From SBAX01 sp964646605 (GTDB lineage Bacteria > Planctomycetota > Phycisphaerae > UBA1845): DNA of 64,000 nucleotides. Positions 62,584-64,000 of the stretch are shown one piece after another (positions within the stretch are counted from its first letter, which is position 1; every line of letters begins with the position of its first letter). The stretch is from positions 1-64,000 of the forward strand of contig CAZYEX010000047.1 in the NCBI GenBank assembly GCA_964646605.1, given 5' to 3'. Under the pieces are notes generated by a model. It was given only the letters and a program-made list of their open reading frames with translations, did no database searches and was not told where the DNA came from. The position numbers were made by a program, and so were the translations under genes.

Positions 62584-63146
62584 CAGGTCCCCTGCTCCTG
62601 CTCTTCGGTCCGTCGCAGCGGAAGCCCCAGCCCGGTGAGCAGCGCCTTAGCCTGCGCGTCGGTCTTCGCCGAGGTCACGAACGTAATGTGCATCCCCTGA
62701 CTGCCCGTCATCTTGGTCATGTCGATCTCCGAGAAGATCGTCTGGTCGGGAACGCCCATGCTGTAATTGCCCCGCCCGTCGAAGCTTCGCGGGTTGAGCC
62801 CGCGGAAGTCGCGCAGACGCGGAATGGCCGCGTTGATCAAGCGGTCCACGAACTCGTACATCCGCTTGCCGCGGAGCGTCACCCGGCACCCGATCTCCAT
62901 GTCCTTGCGCGTCTTGAAGTTCGACACCGCCACCCTCGCCCGCCGAATCTGGGCCTTTTGCCCGGTGATCTTGGCCATGTCCTCCACCGCCGTCGCCAGG
63001 CGGGTCTTGTCCTGCGCGGGCGAACCGGTCCCCATGGCCACCACCACCTTCTGCAAGTGCGGGACCGCGAGGCGGTTGGAGATGCCCAGCGTCGCCTGCA
63101 ACTGCGGCACGATCTCCGTTCTGTATTTTTCGAGCAGTCTGGCCAT
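62583..63146 (-). CDS. rplE: Ribosomal protein uL5
   Basis: The ATG at 63146 gives MARLLEKYRTEIVPQLQATLGISN, the conserved start; a TTG two codons earlier is less likely. The 187-residue product contains VPHLQKVVVAMGTG, GQKAQIRRARVAVSNFKTRKDMEIGCRVTLRG and the final FVTSAKTDAQAKALLTGLGLP. Confidence 0.96.
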   Translation of the reverse strand: MARLLEKYRTEIVPQLQATLGISNRLAVPHLQKVVVAMGTGSPAQDKTRLATAVEDMAKITGQKAQIRRARVAVSNFKTRKDMEIGCRVTLRGKRMYEFVDRLINAAIPRLRDFRGLNPRSFDGRGNYSMGVPDQTIFSEIDMTKMTGSQGMHITFVTSAKTDAQAKALLTGLGLPLRRTEEQEQGT

Positions 63147-63173
63147 AAACAAGCCTTCGCCCCACGCGGGCGG

Positions 63174-63542
63174 CTACGATCCCTTCTTCTCCACACGCTC
63201 CCCGCGGGTCAACGTATGAACCGTCGTGCCACTGCGAGTCACTCGCCGCTTGAGCGTCACCTTGCCCTGGGCGTCATACTCGGTCGTAAAATGCACCCGC
63301 TGCGCCTTGCCCGCCGCCGAGTCGTACGGCAACACGTTCGACAGATGGATCGCCGCCTCTTTCTGAATGCGCCCGCCCTGCGGATTCCGCCGCGTGGGCT
63401 TCACGTGGCGATAGACCACGTTCACGCCTTCCACGACCACCAATTCGCGTTCAGGGTCCACGCGCAAAACCTTTCCACGGGCCCCGCGATGGTCCCCGCA
63501 GATCACCTCCACGACGTCGTTCTTTCGTACATGCCTTGCCAT
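63174..63542 (-). CDS. rplX: Ribosomal protein uL24
   Basis: From ATG 63542 the product starts MARHVRKNDVVEVICGDHRGARGKVLRVDPERELVVVEGVNVVYRHVKPT, the KOW motif and family core. The 122 residues include a longer basic C-terminal part than the E. coli protein. It lies between rplN and rplE. Confidence 0.95.
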   Translation of the reverse strand: MARHVRKNDVVEVICGDHRGARGKVLRVDPERELVVVEGVNVVYRHVKPTRRNPQGGRIQKEAAIHLSNVLPYDSAAGKAQRVHFTTEYDAQGKVTLKRRVTRSGTTVHTLTRGERVEKKGS

Positions 63543-63573
63543 GATGAATCTCAACCAGCGCCGCGTCCCGCGA

Positions 63574-63987
63574 CTACACGACCTCCTCCGCCAGGGAGAT
63601 AATCTTCATGAAGTTCAGCCGCAGCTCGCGGGCCACCGCCCCGAAAATACGCGTGCCCCGCGGTTCCATCTTCTCATCGAGCAGCACCACCGCGTTGCTG
63701 TCAAACCGCACGTAGCTTCCGTCCGCTCGGCGCATGGGTAGGCGCGTGCGGACCACCACCGCCTTCACCTTCCGCCGCTTGGAGCGGTCCTTGCGGTCCA
63801 CACCGCCCGAAAAATCGCTGTTGGGAAGGGCCTTTTTCACCGTCACCATCACGATGTCGCCGATCCGCGCCGTTTTTAGGCGGTATTTCCCGGGCCGGGC
63901 CGTGCTGCCTTTGTATACGTTGAACACCATCGCCACCTTGGCCCCGGTGTTGTCGCATACGTCCACCTGTGTAAACATCTGGATCAT
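63574..63987 (-). CDS. rplN: Ribosomal protein uL14
   Basis: The complete 137-residue product opens MIQMFTQVDVCDNTGAKVAMVF, contains ARIGDIVMVTVKKALP and RTRLPMRRADGSYVRFDSNAVVLLDEKMEPRGTRIFG, and ends FMKIISLAEEVV. It is slightly longer than E. coli uL14 (123), with an insert around SDFSGGVDRKDRSKRR. The operon continues past the right edge. Confidence 0.96.
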   Translation of the reverse strand: MIQMFTQVDVCDNTGAKVAMVFNVYKGSTARPGKYRLKTARIGDIVMVTVKKALPNSDFSGGVDRKDRSKRRKVKAVVVRTRLPMRRADGSYVRFDSNAVVLLDEKMEPRGTRIFGAVARELRLNFMKIISLAEEVV

Positions 63988-64000
63988 GGCACGATTCCCG

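Overview
The window looks like a chromosome segment of a GC-rich planctomycete, possibly of the Phycisphaerae type. The evidence is a secreted protein ending in an IPTVSEWG sorting tail (IPTL/PEP-CTERM-like), dockerin-like D-rich C-termini, a FTLIELLVVIAIIALLIAIL pseudopilin start, a 23S rRNA gene with its own promoter and no 16S gene beside it, and LptB, which implies an LPS-type outer membrane. Placement is by style of genes only; no phylogeny was run.

Layout. 1-2.4 kb: the 5' two thirds of a 23S rRNA gene (minus strand) with leader promoter and boxA. 2.4-8.2 kb: nfo, a CTERM surface protein, an orphan Lnt-like membrane domain, and a kinase/phosphatase pair. 8.5-18 kb (plus): a tightly overlapping lipid operon encoding PlsC, a 1,414-residue reductase-ligase-ACP-acyltransferase fusion, a HAD phosphatase, an MDR dehydrogenase, a LarA/DUF2088 protein and a diacylglycerol-kinase-like protein. 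It resembles the myxobacterial elb (ElbD) ether-lipid system. 18-21.8 kb (minus): M50 protease, lptB, mutY, a zinc-ribbon micro-ORF and a short pseudopilin. 21.9-31.5 kb (minus): a second fatty-acid synthesis set (phosphopantetheinyl transferase, FabI, FabZ, two CrtI-like FAD oxidoreductases, ACP, FabF, OleD-like reductase), split by a VapBC module and by an AbiEii-like gene pair.

31.7-39.8 kb (plus): moeA, lnt, a HEAT-repeat lipoprotein, and the elongasome genes mreD-mrdA-rodA. 39.8-42.1 kb: a repeat island in which two orphan CTERM tails flank two blocks of REP-like palindromes and a REP-associated tyrosine transposase. 42.1-46 kb: ribD, an RRM protein with a long leader, an acyl desaturase and an orphan antitoxin. 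46.1-53.3 kb: moxR, a LOG-family protein, a GNAT enzyme, a coiled-coil zinc-ribbon protein and two secreted proteins. 53.5-64 kb (minus): a HIT protein, then the spc/alpha ribosomal operon from rplQ back to rplN, with rpmD, adk and infA missing from their usual places.

The lipid operon, the second fatty-acid set, lptB, lnt and the desaturase make this an envelope-lipid neighbourhood. The PPTase could activate both the free ACP and the ACP domain of the fusion enzyme. Overlaid on everything are arrays of imperfect 7-base tandem repeats of several sequences. Some have entered or extended genes (nfo, mutY, the HEAT lipoprotein, the second CrtI-like gene).
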